Source: CAYZHV01 sp964478055 (GTDB lineage Bacteria > Spirochaetota > Spirochaetia > DSM-27196 > Alkalispirochaetaceae). Taken from it: DNA of 23,828 nt. Positions 7,861 to 14,154 of this stretch are shown here, piece by piece; the stretch's first letter is position 1, and every line of letters starts with the position of its first letter. The notes beneath the pieces were generated by a model. The model did not search any database. It was not told the origin of the DNA and was given only the letters and a program-made list of their open reading frames with translations. The stretch is taken from the NCBI GenBank assembly GCA_964478055.1, contig CAYZHV010000034.1:1-23828 (forward strand), given 5' to 3'. The position numbers and the translations under genes are program-made.

Positions 7861-9018
7861 TCAGAGGAAGCGTTCGAGCATAAGGGCGGTAAAGATGCCG
7901 AGGTAGTTACCGATGGCGTAACCGATAATTCCGGTAGTGATGCCGGCGGCGATAACCTGACGGTTGCGCAGGGAGATCGCCACCATCCCGACGAAAGGGG
8001 GTGAGCAGATCGCGGAGACCGAGGTAATGAGCATGGTGTCCACATCGACTCCGAATACCTTGCAAAGAAGGAGGTGCAGGGAAAGGGAGACGAAGACGGC
8101 AAAGGCGACAAAGAGGAGTATCGCCGGGGAGGCCACAAGCATCCGCTGCAGGTCCGCCATGGAGCCAACGACCAGAGAGAATACAAGAATAATGAACTCC
8201 CCGATTTTGAAACTCGTGGGCATGTGGCGTACCTGCGGTATGAAGGAGGCTCCGATTGCCAGGGTTGTGAGGGAGACAATGACCACAATGCTCTCGGCGT
8301 TCGCCGGGAAGAGGGATGCGATACCGAGGCTGACACCCACCATCACCATAGCCAGAAGGAGAGAGGCTATGGACTTGGGGAGGTTCCTCCGGGCAACCAC
8401 GTCCCGGTAGGTGGTCTGACTGTCCCGGATCTCCATGCGCTCCTCATGGTCCGCCAGGATCGTCTCGGGGAGGATAATCTTGAACAGCGGCTTGGCGATG
8501 GTAATCACAAAGAGAATGTAGACGCCCCCGATAATGAGGTCCGCGGTGTGGACGGTGAGGTAGATACTCGTGTCCACGTTTAGGGCTGCTCGGATCGCCG
8601 CGAGATTGGGAGTGCCTCCGGTGTAAACCCCCATGAGCATGCCTGAAAGGGAAGCGCTGTCGGGGACGAAGTTGCGAAAGATGAGGTGCCCGGCGGTGAC
8701 GGTTGTTGAAATGGCTATGACCGCGAGGAAGAGGGAGAGCCCCGCCTTGCCTCCGAGGTTCTTCCACTGGGCGGTGTGGACGGTAAAGAGGAGGAGCGGT
8801 ATGGAAAGTGCGACACTTACGCTCGAGACTAGGTCCTGTACGCCGGCGGCGTACTCCGGGAGAATCTGCAAGTTACCGACCAGGAGACCGAAGGCGTAGG
8901 CAAGGATAATCGGGTTAATGTCTCGTAGGGGCCTGACCACCTTGGCCAGGTAGAGAATAACCCCGGGAAAGACGACGTAGAAGATTACCAACAGTGTGGT
9001 ACCAAGAAGCTCCGGCAT
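7861..9018 (-). CDS. DUF819-family multi-pass membrane protein, likely transporter
   Basis: A 385-residue, strongly hydrophobic protein with roughly ten membrane segments and a central hydrophilic loop (DHEERMEIRDSQTTYRDVVARR). It carries patterns of the DUF819 (YjcL-like) family: GVYTGGTPNLAAIRAAL in the first half and SAICSPPFVGMVAISLRNRQV in the second, which suggests an inverted-repeat transporter fold. The substrate is unknown. Start ATG 9018 is preceded by a purine-rich AGGAAGGG. It lies 12 nt after the small membrane protein stop and 3 nt before the dihydrouridine synthase start, so it is the middle gene of an operon. Family is confident; the transport role is inferred from topology. 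Confidence 0.82.
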   Translation of the reverse strand: MPELLGTTLLVIFYVVFPGVILYLAKVVRPLRDINPIILAYAFGLLVGNLQILPEYAAGVQDLVSSVSVALSIPLLLFTVHTAQWKNLGGKAGLSLFLAVIAISTTVTAGHLIFRNFVPDSASLSGMLMGVYTGGTPNLAAIRAALNVDTSIYLTVHTADLIIGGVYILFVITIAKPLFKIILPETILADHEERMEIRDSQTTYRDVVARRNLPKSIASLLLAMVMVGVSLGIASLFPANAESIVVIVSLTTLAIGASFIPQVRHMPTSFKIGEFIILVFSLVVGSMADLQRMLVASPAILLFVAFAVFVSLSLHLLLCKVFGVDVDTMLITSVSAICSPPFVGMVAISLRNRQVIAAGITTGIIGYAIGNYLGIFTALMLERFL

Positions 9019-9030
9019 ACCCTTCCTTTC

Positions 9031-9207
9031 TCACCTTCGTCGCTTGAGCCTGTGGAGCAATCCAAGAAGGAGAAGAAGCCCCAGGGAGGCGAGGACGTTA
9101 CTCAAGAGAGCTCCGGACGACCAAAACGTTCCGCCGCCGGCTAGGGCGGGCAGCCAAATCAACGCAAGCCCCGAGAGGGCGAGGATCACCGACGTCGCCT
9201 GTCGCAC
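9031..9207 (-). CDS. Small two-helix membrane protein (hypothetical)
   Basis: Unrecognised. The 58-residue reading from GTG 9207 has two hydrophobic helices, TSVILALSGLALIWLPAL and LLSNVLASLGLLLLLGLL, joined by a Gly/Ser loop and ending in a basic tail (HRLKRRR) that should face the cytoplasm. The frame can also start at GTG 9282 (83 residues), but that N-terminus is not hydrophobic and lies antisense to the divergent gene. A possible minus-strand promoter (TTGTAA, 18 bp, TACTGT) ends just before GTG 9207, favouring the short form. It lies 12 nt upstream of the DUF819 gene, so it may be an accessory subunit of that protein. No homologue is recognised. Confidence 0.5.
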   Translation of the reverse strand: MRQATSVILALSGLALIWLPALAGGGTFWSSGALLSNVLASLGLLLLLGLLHRLKRRR

Positions 9208-9211
9208 GGAA

Positions 9212-9240
9212 TTGACAGTACCGGAAAGGGTACCTACATT
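9212..9240 (+). promoter_or_regulatory. Sigma-70-type promoter giving a probably leaderless mRNA
   Basis: TTGACA (9212-9217), a 17-bp spacer and TACATT (9235-9240), with only 6 nt before ATG 9247. Transcription should start at or within a base or two of the start codon. The spacer holds an inverted repeat, GTACC (9218-9222) with GGTAC (9229-9233), well placed for a repressor or MerR-like activator. Confidence 0.65.
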
Positions 9241-9246
9241 ACAAGT

Positions 9247-9492
9247 ATGGAAGTGGGCCAGTGGTTTAAGGCGTTCGGCCACTCTTCCAGAGATGAGGAT
9301 TACTTCGAAGTTGTAGCTGTCGACGGGGAAGAGCAGGTTACGCTAGAGCATATTCGGTACTCGCCCATTTTCCTGCGAATCACCATGCAGGAGCGCATAA
9401 CCGTAGACTATAAGGAGTGGCTCGAGTCGATAGCCCAGAACGACGTCTTCGAGATCTCTCCTGAGAAGGTTCCCTTTCTTCTTTCAATATGA
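9247..9492 (+). CDS. Hypothetical protein, 81 residues
   Basis: Unrecognised soluble protein with no signal peptide or membrane segment. The composition is acidic with alternating hydrophobic residues (EDYFEVVAVDGEEQVTLEHI, FLRITMQERITVDYKEWLESI), which suggests a small beta-rich fold followed by a helix. There are no cysteines. The start is ATG 9247, 6 nt after a -10 hexamer and without a Shine-Dalgarno sequence. A canonical promoter exactly in place supports expression. It is divergent from the membrane-protein/DUF819/dus operon, with the two promoters overlapping. Tandem hairpins follow the stop. Confidence 0.65.
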   Translation: MEVGQWFKAFGHSSRDEDYFEVVAVDGEEQVTLEHIRYSPIFLRITMQERITVDYKEWLESIAQNDVFEISPEKVPFLLSI

Positions 9493-9526
9493 GCCTCCCT
9501 ATGAACCGTTCTCGTCGCCGATCAGC

Positions 9527-9573
9527 CCCAGGGCTGGAGGCCGCCTGGGCTAGACGAGTCTGTCTCGACTCGT
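9527..9573 (+). terminator. Two tandem hairpins after the 81-residue gene
   Basis: CCCAGG (9527-9532) pairs with CCTGGG (9544-9549), and ACGAGTC (9554-9560) pairs with GACTCGT (9567-9573) across a 6-nt loop. Neither is followed by a U-run on this strand, so simple intrinsic termination is doubtful. They may protect the 3' end or act with Rho. Confidence 0.35.
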
Positions 9574-9614
9574 GATCTGGTGAGAAATGGTTCTCCAACA
9601 ATCTTCCTATCACT

Positions 9615-9674
9615 AAAAAACCCCAACCTGAATCCGTCTCGACTGGCGCATCGAAACGATCCCGATCGGGGTTG
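9615..9674 (-). terminator. Likely terminator of tRNA-Asp
   Basis: On the minus strand AACCCC (9673-9668) can pair with GGGGTT at 9624-9619, whose two final Ts begin a six-T tract ending at 9615. The 43-nt loop contains the smaller hairpin ATCG-TTT-CGAT. It ends about 100 nt after the tRNA 3' end. A further 9-bp inverted repeat (9604-9612 with 9704-9712) encloses the whole trailer. Confidence 0.5.
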
Positions 9675-9712
9675 ATGGATGAGCGTTTGCTCTCTGTCAG
9701 GATTGATAGGAA

Positions 9713-9786
9713 CGGGAGCGACGGGGATCGAACCCGCGATCTCCGGCTTGACAGGCCGGCGCGATAACCAACTTCGCCACGCCCCC
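9713..9786 (-). tRNA. tRNA-Asp: tRNA-Asp (anticodon GTC)
   Basis: A full cloverleaf of 74 nt can be folded on the minus strand. Acceptor GGGGGCG pairs with CGCTCCC (one G-U), the D-arm is GCGA/TCGC, the anticodon arm is CCGGC-CTGTCAA-GCCGG with anticodon GTC, the variable loop is 5 nt, and the T-arm is GCGGG-TTCGATC-CCCGT. The discriminator is G, the Asp identity base. CCA is not encoded (TTC follows), so CCA is added by nucleotidyltransferase. It lies divergent from the PerR-like gene. Confidence 0.96.
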
Positions 9787-9800
9787 TAAAACGTGCGCGC

Positions 9801-9829
9801 AGAATGACCTACTTTACGGTTTTTGTCAA
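9801..9829 (-). promoter_or_regulatory. Promoter of tRNA-Asp with GC-rich discriminator
   Basis: On the minus strand a perfect TTGACA (9829-9824) is followed by 17 bp and a weak -10 CATTCT (9806-9801). GCGCGCAC comes next, before the tRNA. A strong -35 with a GC-rich discriminator is typical of stringently controlled stable-RNA promoters. Confidence 0.55.
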
Positions 9830-9843
9830 TACTCCGGGAGCAA

Positions 9844-9871
9844 TTGACGCGGGGCGGCCGGTCTGTATACC
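9844..9871 (+). promoter_or_regulatory. Candidate promoter of the PerR-like gene
   Basis: TTGACG (9844-9849), a 16-bp spacer and TATACC (9866-9871), 16 nt before ATG 9888. CTGTAT occurs twice, at 9863-9868 and 9875-9880, a direct repeat over the start site that could be an autoregulatory site. No Shine-Dalgarno sequence lies before the ATG. Confidence 0.45.
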
Positions 9872-9887
9872 CTACTGTATTAGTCAA

Positions 9888-10295
9888 ATGGTTGAAAAGA
9901 AACTGCGCAAGAGCAAGCAACGCGATCGAATCCTCGAGGTCCTCCAGCACACCAATTCGCACCCCACGGCGAACTGGGTCTATGACCAGCTGAAGGGGGA
10001 ATTCCCGAGTCTTTCCCTGGGAAACGTATACCGCAATCTCAACATTCTCGTGGACCAGGGGCTTGTGGAGCGTCTCGATTTTGGAAGCACCTTTGACCGG
10101 TACGAGGCGAAGATCGATCCCCACGTCCATTTCGTCTGTGAGAGCTGTGGCGCGATCTACGATATCGACATCCCCGAAACCCTCGATGAGCAGCTCCTGC
10201 AACACGTGAGAGAGCACACTGATTTCGAGGTGACCCGTCAGCGGATGGAGGTTTTTGGCCTCTGCTCAGAGTGCCGCGAGCGAGAGCGCCGGTAG
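9888..10295 (+). CDS. perR: Fur-family regulator, PerR-like
   Basis: A 135-residue Fur-superfamily repressor. An N-terminal winged helix (SLSLGNVYRNLNILVDQGLVERL) precedes a dimerisation/metal domain. Structural zinc is bound by two CxxC pairs (C84/C87 and C126/C129). Regulatory metal-site candidates aligned to B. subtilis PerR are H25 (H37), E73 (D85), H79 (H91), H81 (H93) and D92 (D104). Asp at the D104 position is the residue linked to peroxide sensing through iron-catalysed His oxidation, so PerR is preferred over Fur. Glu at the D85 position is more Fur-like. The frame extends upstream to 9804, but ATG 9888 lies downstream of the promoter and gives the normal family length. The last 58 bp overlap the end of the convergent metal ATPase, its likely target. 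Confidence 0.85.
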   Translation: MVEKKLRKSKQRDRILEVLQHTNSHPTANWVYDQLKGEFPSLSLGNVYRNLNILVDQGLVERLDFGSTFDRYEAKIDPHVHFVCESCGAIYDIDIPETLDEQLLQHVREHTDFEVTRQRMEVFGLCSECRERERR

Positions 10296-12655
10296 AGCAG
10301 CAGTCGCAGGCCGTTTAAGGAAACGAGAACGGTGCCTCCCTCGTGTCCTACCACCGCCAGGGGCAGCGGTAAATCGTAGAGCACGATTCCCCCGATCATC
10401 ATGAGAATGAGTGTCATCGCGAGGCCGAGGTTGAAGACCAGAGTCCGCCTGGTCCGGCGGCTGAGCTCCACGAGATAGGGTATCTGCTCGAGCTCGTCCG
10501 CCATGAGCACCACGTCCGCGGTCTCCAGAGCTACATCGGTCCCTCCGGCGCCCATCGCCACGCCGAGGGTTGCTCGGGCGAGGGAGGGAGCGTCGTTGAC
10601 GCCGTCTCCGATCATCGCCACGGAGCCGTGCTTCGCCTCGAGCTCCTCTATCGCCGCGAGCTTATCCTCAGGCAGCAGCTCCGAGTAGACCTCATCCACC
10701 CCGGCCTCCCTGGCGATAGCCTGGGCGGTCTCGTCATTGTCACCGGTGAGCATAACGATCTTGGAGACTCCGAGGTGTCGTAGCTCCGCCACCACATCCC
10801 GGGCGTTATCCCGCAGCCGGTCGGCGAAGGCGACGAGACCGAGGATCCGGCCGGCACTCTCCCCCTCCATCTCGGTTACGGCGACGACGGTTTTGCTCTC
10901 CCTGCGGAGGCGATGGACCGCCCGATCCGCGGCTGCCTGGTTTGTGATCTCCAGGGCGTCGAAGTAGGCGGGGGCGCCGATGCGTATCCGCCTGCCGTCT
11001 ACTGTCGCCTCCACGCCCTTGCCGGCCACCGCCTCGAAGGCGACGCTCTCATCGAGGATCGCCTCGCCCCGCCCTCGGGCGGCCTCCACCGTCGCCTTGG
11101 CCAGGGCGTGCTCGGAATGTTGCTCCACTGCCGCCGCCAGGGCGACGAGCTCGTCCTCGCTCACACCCTGCTCGAAGCTCACGACGTCGGTGAGCTCAGG
11201 TCTTCCGTAGGTGAGGGTCCCGGTCTTGTCGAAGGCGATCGCCTTGATGCCTCCGGCCTGCTCGACGTAGACGCCCCCCTTAAAGAGGACACCCCGTTTG
11301 GCCCCGGCGCCGATCGCCGAGAGCACCGAGGCGGGAGTGCTGATGATGAGAGCGCAGGGGCTCGCGGCTACCATTACCGTGATCGCGCGATAGAAGGCGG
11401 TGTTGAACGGTTCGCTCCAAAGGAGCACGGGAACCGCGGCGAAGGCGATGGTGAGAAGGATGACGAAGATCGCGTAGTACTGCTCGAAGGTATCGAGAAA
11501 CCGTTCGGTCTTCGCCTTTTGTCCTTGGGCCTCTTCCACGAGGCGGATAATCTTTGCGATGGTCGAGTCGCTGGCGGTACGGGTCACCTCCGCCTGGAGG
11601 CTACCATTGGTGTTTATGGATCCCGCGAGGAGCGGGTCGCCAGGACCCTTGCGAATCGGTCGGGACTCCCCGGTGAGGAGAGCCTCGTCCATGGCCGCCT
11701 CGCCTAAGAGAATAGTGCCGTCCAGGGGCACCCGATCGCCGGGCTTTACGAAGTATATATCGCCGATTGCCACGGACTCCACGGAGAGCTGTTGTCGCTC
11801 GCCATCTTTGAGCACCTCTGCCCGGGCAGGCCTGAGCTTCATGAGGGAGCGGATCGCGTTTCGGGTGCGATCCATGGCGAAGTCCTGGAGCAGGTTCGAG
11901 AGGGAGAAGAGAAAGAGAAGAAGCGCGCCTTCGAAGGGCGCGCCGATGATCGCCGCCCCTAAAGCGGCGAGAATCATCAGGAGATCGATGTCGATCCGGC
12001 GCTCTATGAGGGATTGGATACCTGCCCGGAGGCCAAAATAACCCCCTGAGACGTAGGCGATCGCATAGGAGATTATGGCGCCGGGTCCCATACCGGTGGT
12101 GCGCTCGAGAACGAGGCCGACTGCGGTGGAAAGAAAGGTTACTACCACCGCCAACGGTTCCAGGGGAAGCTCTGCGAGGCGCTCGAAGAGTGTCGGTCGG
12201 CGGTGGGCGCTCTCCCGGCGCCCCGATTTCTCTGCTCCGGACTCTCTGCTTTCCTGCGCGGGGGCGCCGGGGCCCCCTGGGAGGGCAACCTGTACCGGCA
12301 GGAGCTTGGTAGAGAGCGTGTCACACACCTCCGGAGGCGGACACCCCTCTGTTGAGTAGACGGTGATCATCCCTTCGTCGGCGAGGTGGCGAAGGTGGGG
12401 ACACCCCTGACGATTAGCCTTTTGGACCCGGCAGGAGTGGCACATGTGGGGGGTCGCGTCGGGACGGGCGAGGCTGCACTCCCGGATATTATCCCCGATA
12501 CTCGCAAGCAGTTCCTCTGTGGGAAGAGAACCTCCCTTCAATTCCTCCTGGTTGTACCGCCATACCAGATTACGGTGCATCGGGTCGAATTGAATGCAGT
12601 ACACTCCAGGGGTCTTGTCGAGAGTTTCCTGCATGAGGCTTCTACAAAGGGCCAT
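10238..12655 (-). CDS. P1B-4-type metal-transporting ATPase (likely Fe2+ efflux, PfeT/CtpD-like)
   Basis: An 805-residue P-type ATPase. TM4 carries SPC (S432-P433-C434) instead of CPC, the phosphorylation site is DKTGT (D476), followed by HALAKA, MLTGDN and GDGVNDAPSLA, and a late helix has HEGGT (H771-T775). SPC with HEGGT defines subgroup P1B-4, which includes the PerR-controlled iron exporter PfeT and cobalt/iron pumps. The N-terminal 120 residues are unusual: a degenerate HMA-like segment lacking CxxC (about 10-55), then a Cys-rich stretch (C60, C72, C75, C85, C105, C111). A low-complexity linker precedes the first helix. Start ATG 12655 has AGGAG spaced 6 nt. The promoter carries a PerR/Fur-box-like palindrome. 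The end overlaps the convergent PerR-like gene by 58 bp. Iron is the best substrate guess; Co2+ or Zn2+ remain possible. Confidence 0.88.
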   Translation of the reverse strand: MALCRSLMQETLDKTPGVYCIQFDPMHRNLVWRYNQEELKGGSLPTEELLASIGDNIRECSLARPDATPHMCHSCRVQKANRQGCPHLRHLADEGMITVYSTEGCPPPEVCDTLSTKLLPVQVALPGGPGAPAQESRESGAEKSGRRESAHRRPTLFERLAELPLEPLAVVVTFLSTAVGLVLERTTGMGPGAIISYAIAYVSGGYFGLRAGIQSLIERRIDIDLLMILAALGAAIIGAPFEGALLLFLFSLSNLLQDFAMDRTRNAIRSLMKLRPARAEVLKDGERQQLSVESVAIGDIYFVKPGDRVPLDGTILLGEAAMDEALLTGESRPIRKGPGDPLLAGSINTNGSLQAEVTRTASDSTIAKIIRLVEEAQGQKAKTERFLDTFEQYYAIFVILLTIAFAAVPVLLWSEPFNTAFYRAITVMVAASPCALIISTPASVLSAIGAGAKRGVLFKGGVYVEQAGGIKAIAFDKTGTLTYGRPELTDVVSFEQGVSEDELVALAAAVEQHSEHALAKATVEAARGRGEAILDESVAFEAVAGKGVEATVDGRRIRIGAPAYFDALEITNQAAADRAVHRLRRESKTVVAVTEMEGESAGRILGLVAFADRLRDNARDVVAELRHLGVSKIVMLTGDNDETAQAIAREAGVDEVYSELLPEDKLAAIEELEAKHGSVAMIGDGVNDAPSLARATLGVAMGAGGTDVALETADVVLMADELEQIPYLVELSRRTRRTLVFNLGLAMTLILMMIGGIVLYDLPLPLAVVGHEGGTVLVSLNGLRLLLYRRSRSRHSEQRPKTSIR

Positions 12656-12685
12656 TACACACTCCTACTCAAAGATCACCGCCCT

Positions 12686-12714
12686 ATTTTATTAATAATC
12701 GTTCCGAACAACAA
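12686..12714 (-). promoter_or_regulatory. Promoter and possible PerR/Fur box of the metal ATPase
   Basis: On the minus strand, TTGTTG (12714-12709), a 17-bp spacer and TAAAAT (12691-12686). The palindrome TTATTAATAA (12689-12698) overlaps the -10 in an AT island within GC-rich DNA. Aligned to the PerR consensus TTATAATNATTATAA, about 9 of 14 positions match. Occupancy would block RNA polymerase. Confidence 0.55.
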
Positions 12715-12761
12715 GCGTCGGGGCGGGGAGAACGGTATGGATGATCGGTCTTGGCTCCTAG

Positions 12762-12767
12762 TATACT
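12762..12767 (+). promoter_or_regulatory. -10 hexamer of the PgeF-like gene, near-leaderless
   Basis: TATACT lies 6 nt before ATG 12774, with no Shine-Dalgarno sequence between. No good -35 is seen 16-18 bp upstream, so this is weaker than the other promoters. Confidence 0.35.
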
Positions 12768-12773
12768 CGGCCA

Positions 12774-13565
12774 ATGCAGTTCCGCACCAGAGGCGCACTG
12801 ACATCCCTCTCCTTTATAGACTCTCCGAGACTGAGCGCAGGAATCACACTGGCCAACAGGGGAAATCAGTTCGGGCCCTTTGGCTTCGCGGTTACGCCCA
12901 CGAGGCGGCACAGCGTAGCTACCGTGGCGGCCCATCGTCGGGCTTTGGCGGAGTTTCTCGGCCTGCCGGCGGAAAGCCTCATCCTCCAGCGGCAGGTTCA
13001 TGGCGTCACCGTCGCCGAGGGAGTGATGCAACAGCCACCGGCGCTCTGGCGCGCTTTGAACCACCGGGACCTGCCGGAGTCGGATATCCTCATCTCGGAC
13101 CGGCCCGGCCGGGCTCTGGTGCTCTCCGTGGCCGACTGCTGCCCGGTGCTGCTCTTCGACCCGGTCACCGGCGTCATCGCCGCGGCCCACGCTGGCTGGC
13201 GCGGAACCGCCGCGGGAGCAGCTAAGGAGGCGGTGCGGGCGCTTGGCCGGGGGTACGGTGCGCGTCCCGCCGCGCTACGCGCCTGGGTGGGCCCCTGCGC
13301 CGGACGGGAGAGCTACGAAGTGGGGAGCGAGGTCGTCGAGGCGTTTCGGGATCATCCCGACTGTATGAGACCCTCGGGGCGGCCGGCGCACGCGCTCCTC
13401 GACATCTCCGAGATCAACCGACGACAGCTACTGGAGGCGGGGGTGCCGGCCCGGGCGATCAGAGTGGCCGACTTTGACACGATCCGCGACCTGCGTTTCC
13501 ACTCCTACCGGAGGGACGGCGCGGACTCCGGCCGCATGGCGGCGTGGATCGCGCTGGGAGGGTGA
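12774..13565 (+). CDS. pgeF: Laccase-domain (YfiH/PgeF) family protein, likely purine nucleoside phosphorylase
   Basis: A 263-residue DUF152/Cu-oxidase_4 protein. The zinc-site signatures are all present: LQRQVHG (His), SVADCCPVLLFDP (Cys) and AAAHAGWRGTAAG (His). Later family segments WVGPCAGRESYEVG and RDLRFHSYRRDGADSGRMAAWI also match. Members were first described as polyphenol oxidases or peptidoglycan-editing factors, and later as purine nucleoside phosphorylases and adenosine deaminases. Here the likely role is cytosolic nucleoside salvage. ATG 12774 gives the family N-terminus, with no Shine-Dalgarno sequence and a -10 hexamer 6 nt upstream. It is divergent from the metal ATPase and convergent with the YaeQ-like gene, 23 bp away. 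Family assignment is firm. Confidence 0.9.
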   Translation: MQFRTRGALTSLSFIDSPRLSAGITLANRGNQFGPFGFAVTPTRRHSVATVAAHRRALAEFLGLPAESLILQRQVHGVTVAEGVMQQPPALWRALNHRDLPESDILISDRPGRALVLSVADCCPVLLFDPVTGVIAAAHAGWRGTAAGAAKEAVRALGRGYGARPAALRAWVGPCAGRESYEVGSEVVEAFRDHPDCMRPSGRPAHALLDISEINRRQLLEAGVPARAIRVADFDTIRDLRFHSYRRDGADSGRMAAWIALGG

Positions 13566-13604
13566 GGGCCCGGGAATAAAGTTCGGCGCTACGCCTGAGG
13601 GCCC
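13563..13604. terminator. Possible bidirectional terminator between convergent genes
   Basis: The short gap between two convergent genes holds the direct repeat TGAGGGCCC (13563-13571 and 13596-13604). Each copy includes palindromic GGGCCC, so the copies can pair with each other. Between them lies GGCG-CTA-CGCC (13585-13595), a tight hairpin whose loop is the minus-strand stop codon. There is no clear U-run on either strand. Confidence 0.35.
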
Positions 13605-14098
13605 AAGAGGCGGGTGAGGGTGTAGCTCCCCGGGGGAAGATGAAAGCCCCCCTCCTCGGTAATAAATCGCGCCTTTTCCGGTGGCAGTCCGAGAATATCG
13701 ACGATGCGCTCCTCTTCGTGTCGGGCCGCGGCGGCGGCCTTCCGGAGGAGCTCCTCGAAGGGCTTTGGGTCGAGACGATGACGAGCGAAGACGAAGTGGG
13801 TTCCCGGATAGCGTCGCAGGAGCTGCTCCACCTTTCGCCGTTTGACGGTTCCTACCTCAGCCCAGAAGATCGGTTCGCCCTCCTCGTTGGTAACAAGGAG
13901 GTCCGGTTTGTACCGGTCTCTCGCAGGTACCTCTACCTGCATATCCGGGTACGCATCCCCGTAGAGCGCCATGATGCTCGCCTTTCCGAGGACGTGCTCC
14001 AGGGATTCTTGGGCCTTCTTGATGAGAACGATCTTTCTTCCCGAGAGGGTGAGGGTGATTTTGCGTCGCAAGCCCATAGGATAAAGATACTCGACCAT
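13589..14098 (-). CDS. YaeQ-like PD-(D/E)XK-superfamily protein
   Basis: A 169-residue soluble protein. KPDLLVTNEEGEPIFWAEVG (K64, D66, E81) resembles the EPDLW...WIEVG core of the YaeQ family, which belongs to the PD-(D/E)XK nuclease fold. After it come a basic segment (KRRKVEQLLRRY) and a beta strand (THFVFARH). The usual Lys after the second acidic residue is replaced (EVG), as in YaeQ, so nuclease activity is uncertain. The role of YaeQ itself is poorly defined. Two starts are possible, ATG 14098 and ATG 14077 (MGLRRKITLTL); neither has a clear Shine-Dalgarno sequence. It is divergent from the phosphatase fusion, sharing an intergenic region with three 12-bp repeats. Confidence 0.55.
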   Translation of the reverse strand: MVEYLYPMGLRRKITLTLSGRKIVLIKKAQESLEHVLGKASIMALYGDAYPDMQVEVPARDRYKPDLLVTNEEGEPIFWAEVGTVKRRKVEQLLRRYPGTHFVFARHRLDPKPFEELLRKAAAAARHEEERIVDILGLPPEKARFITEEGGFHLPPGSYTLTRLLGPQA

Positions 14099-14107
14099 TC
14101 CGGCCCG

Positions 14108-14151
14108 TGGCAGTAGGTATCCGTGGCAGCACGTAGCATTGGCAGCAGGTA
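14108..14151. repeat. Three 12-bp direct repeats, 16-bp period (operator-like)
   Basis: TGGCAGTAGGTA (14108-14119), TGGCAGCACGTA (14124-14135) and TGGCAGCAGGTA (14140-14151), separated by 4-bp spacers. The last copy ends 3 bp before the TTGACA at 14155. The array fills the gap between divergent genes. See findings. Confidence 0.85.
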
Positions 14152-14154
14152 CCG

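Noticed and set aside
7468..8583. Plus-strand ORFs opposite dus and DUF819 genes
   Set aside because: They cross the N run and are antisense to recognisable proteins; composition is shadow-like (His/Asp/Gly-rich).
9713..9786. tRNA-Asp as a mobile-element attachment site
   Set aside because: No integrase and no direct copy of the tRNA 3' end is seen nearby. The flanking 9-bp repeat is inverted, not direct.
9804..9887. Upstream extension of the PerR-like protein
   Set aside because: The extra 28 residues contain the promoter region and no family sequence. ATG 9888 fits the Fur/PerR N-terminus.
10913..11707. 264-codon plus-strand ORF within the ATPase gene
   Set aside because: It is antisense to conserved P-type ATPase motifs, and its translation resembles no domain.
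14108..14151. CRISPR or iteron origin
   Set aside because: Repeats are 12 bp with 4-bp spacers, three copies only, with no cas or rep gene. A promoter-linked operator explains them better.
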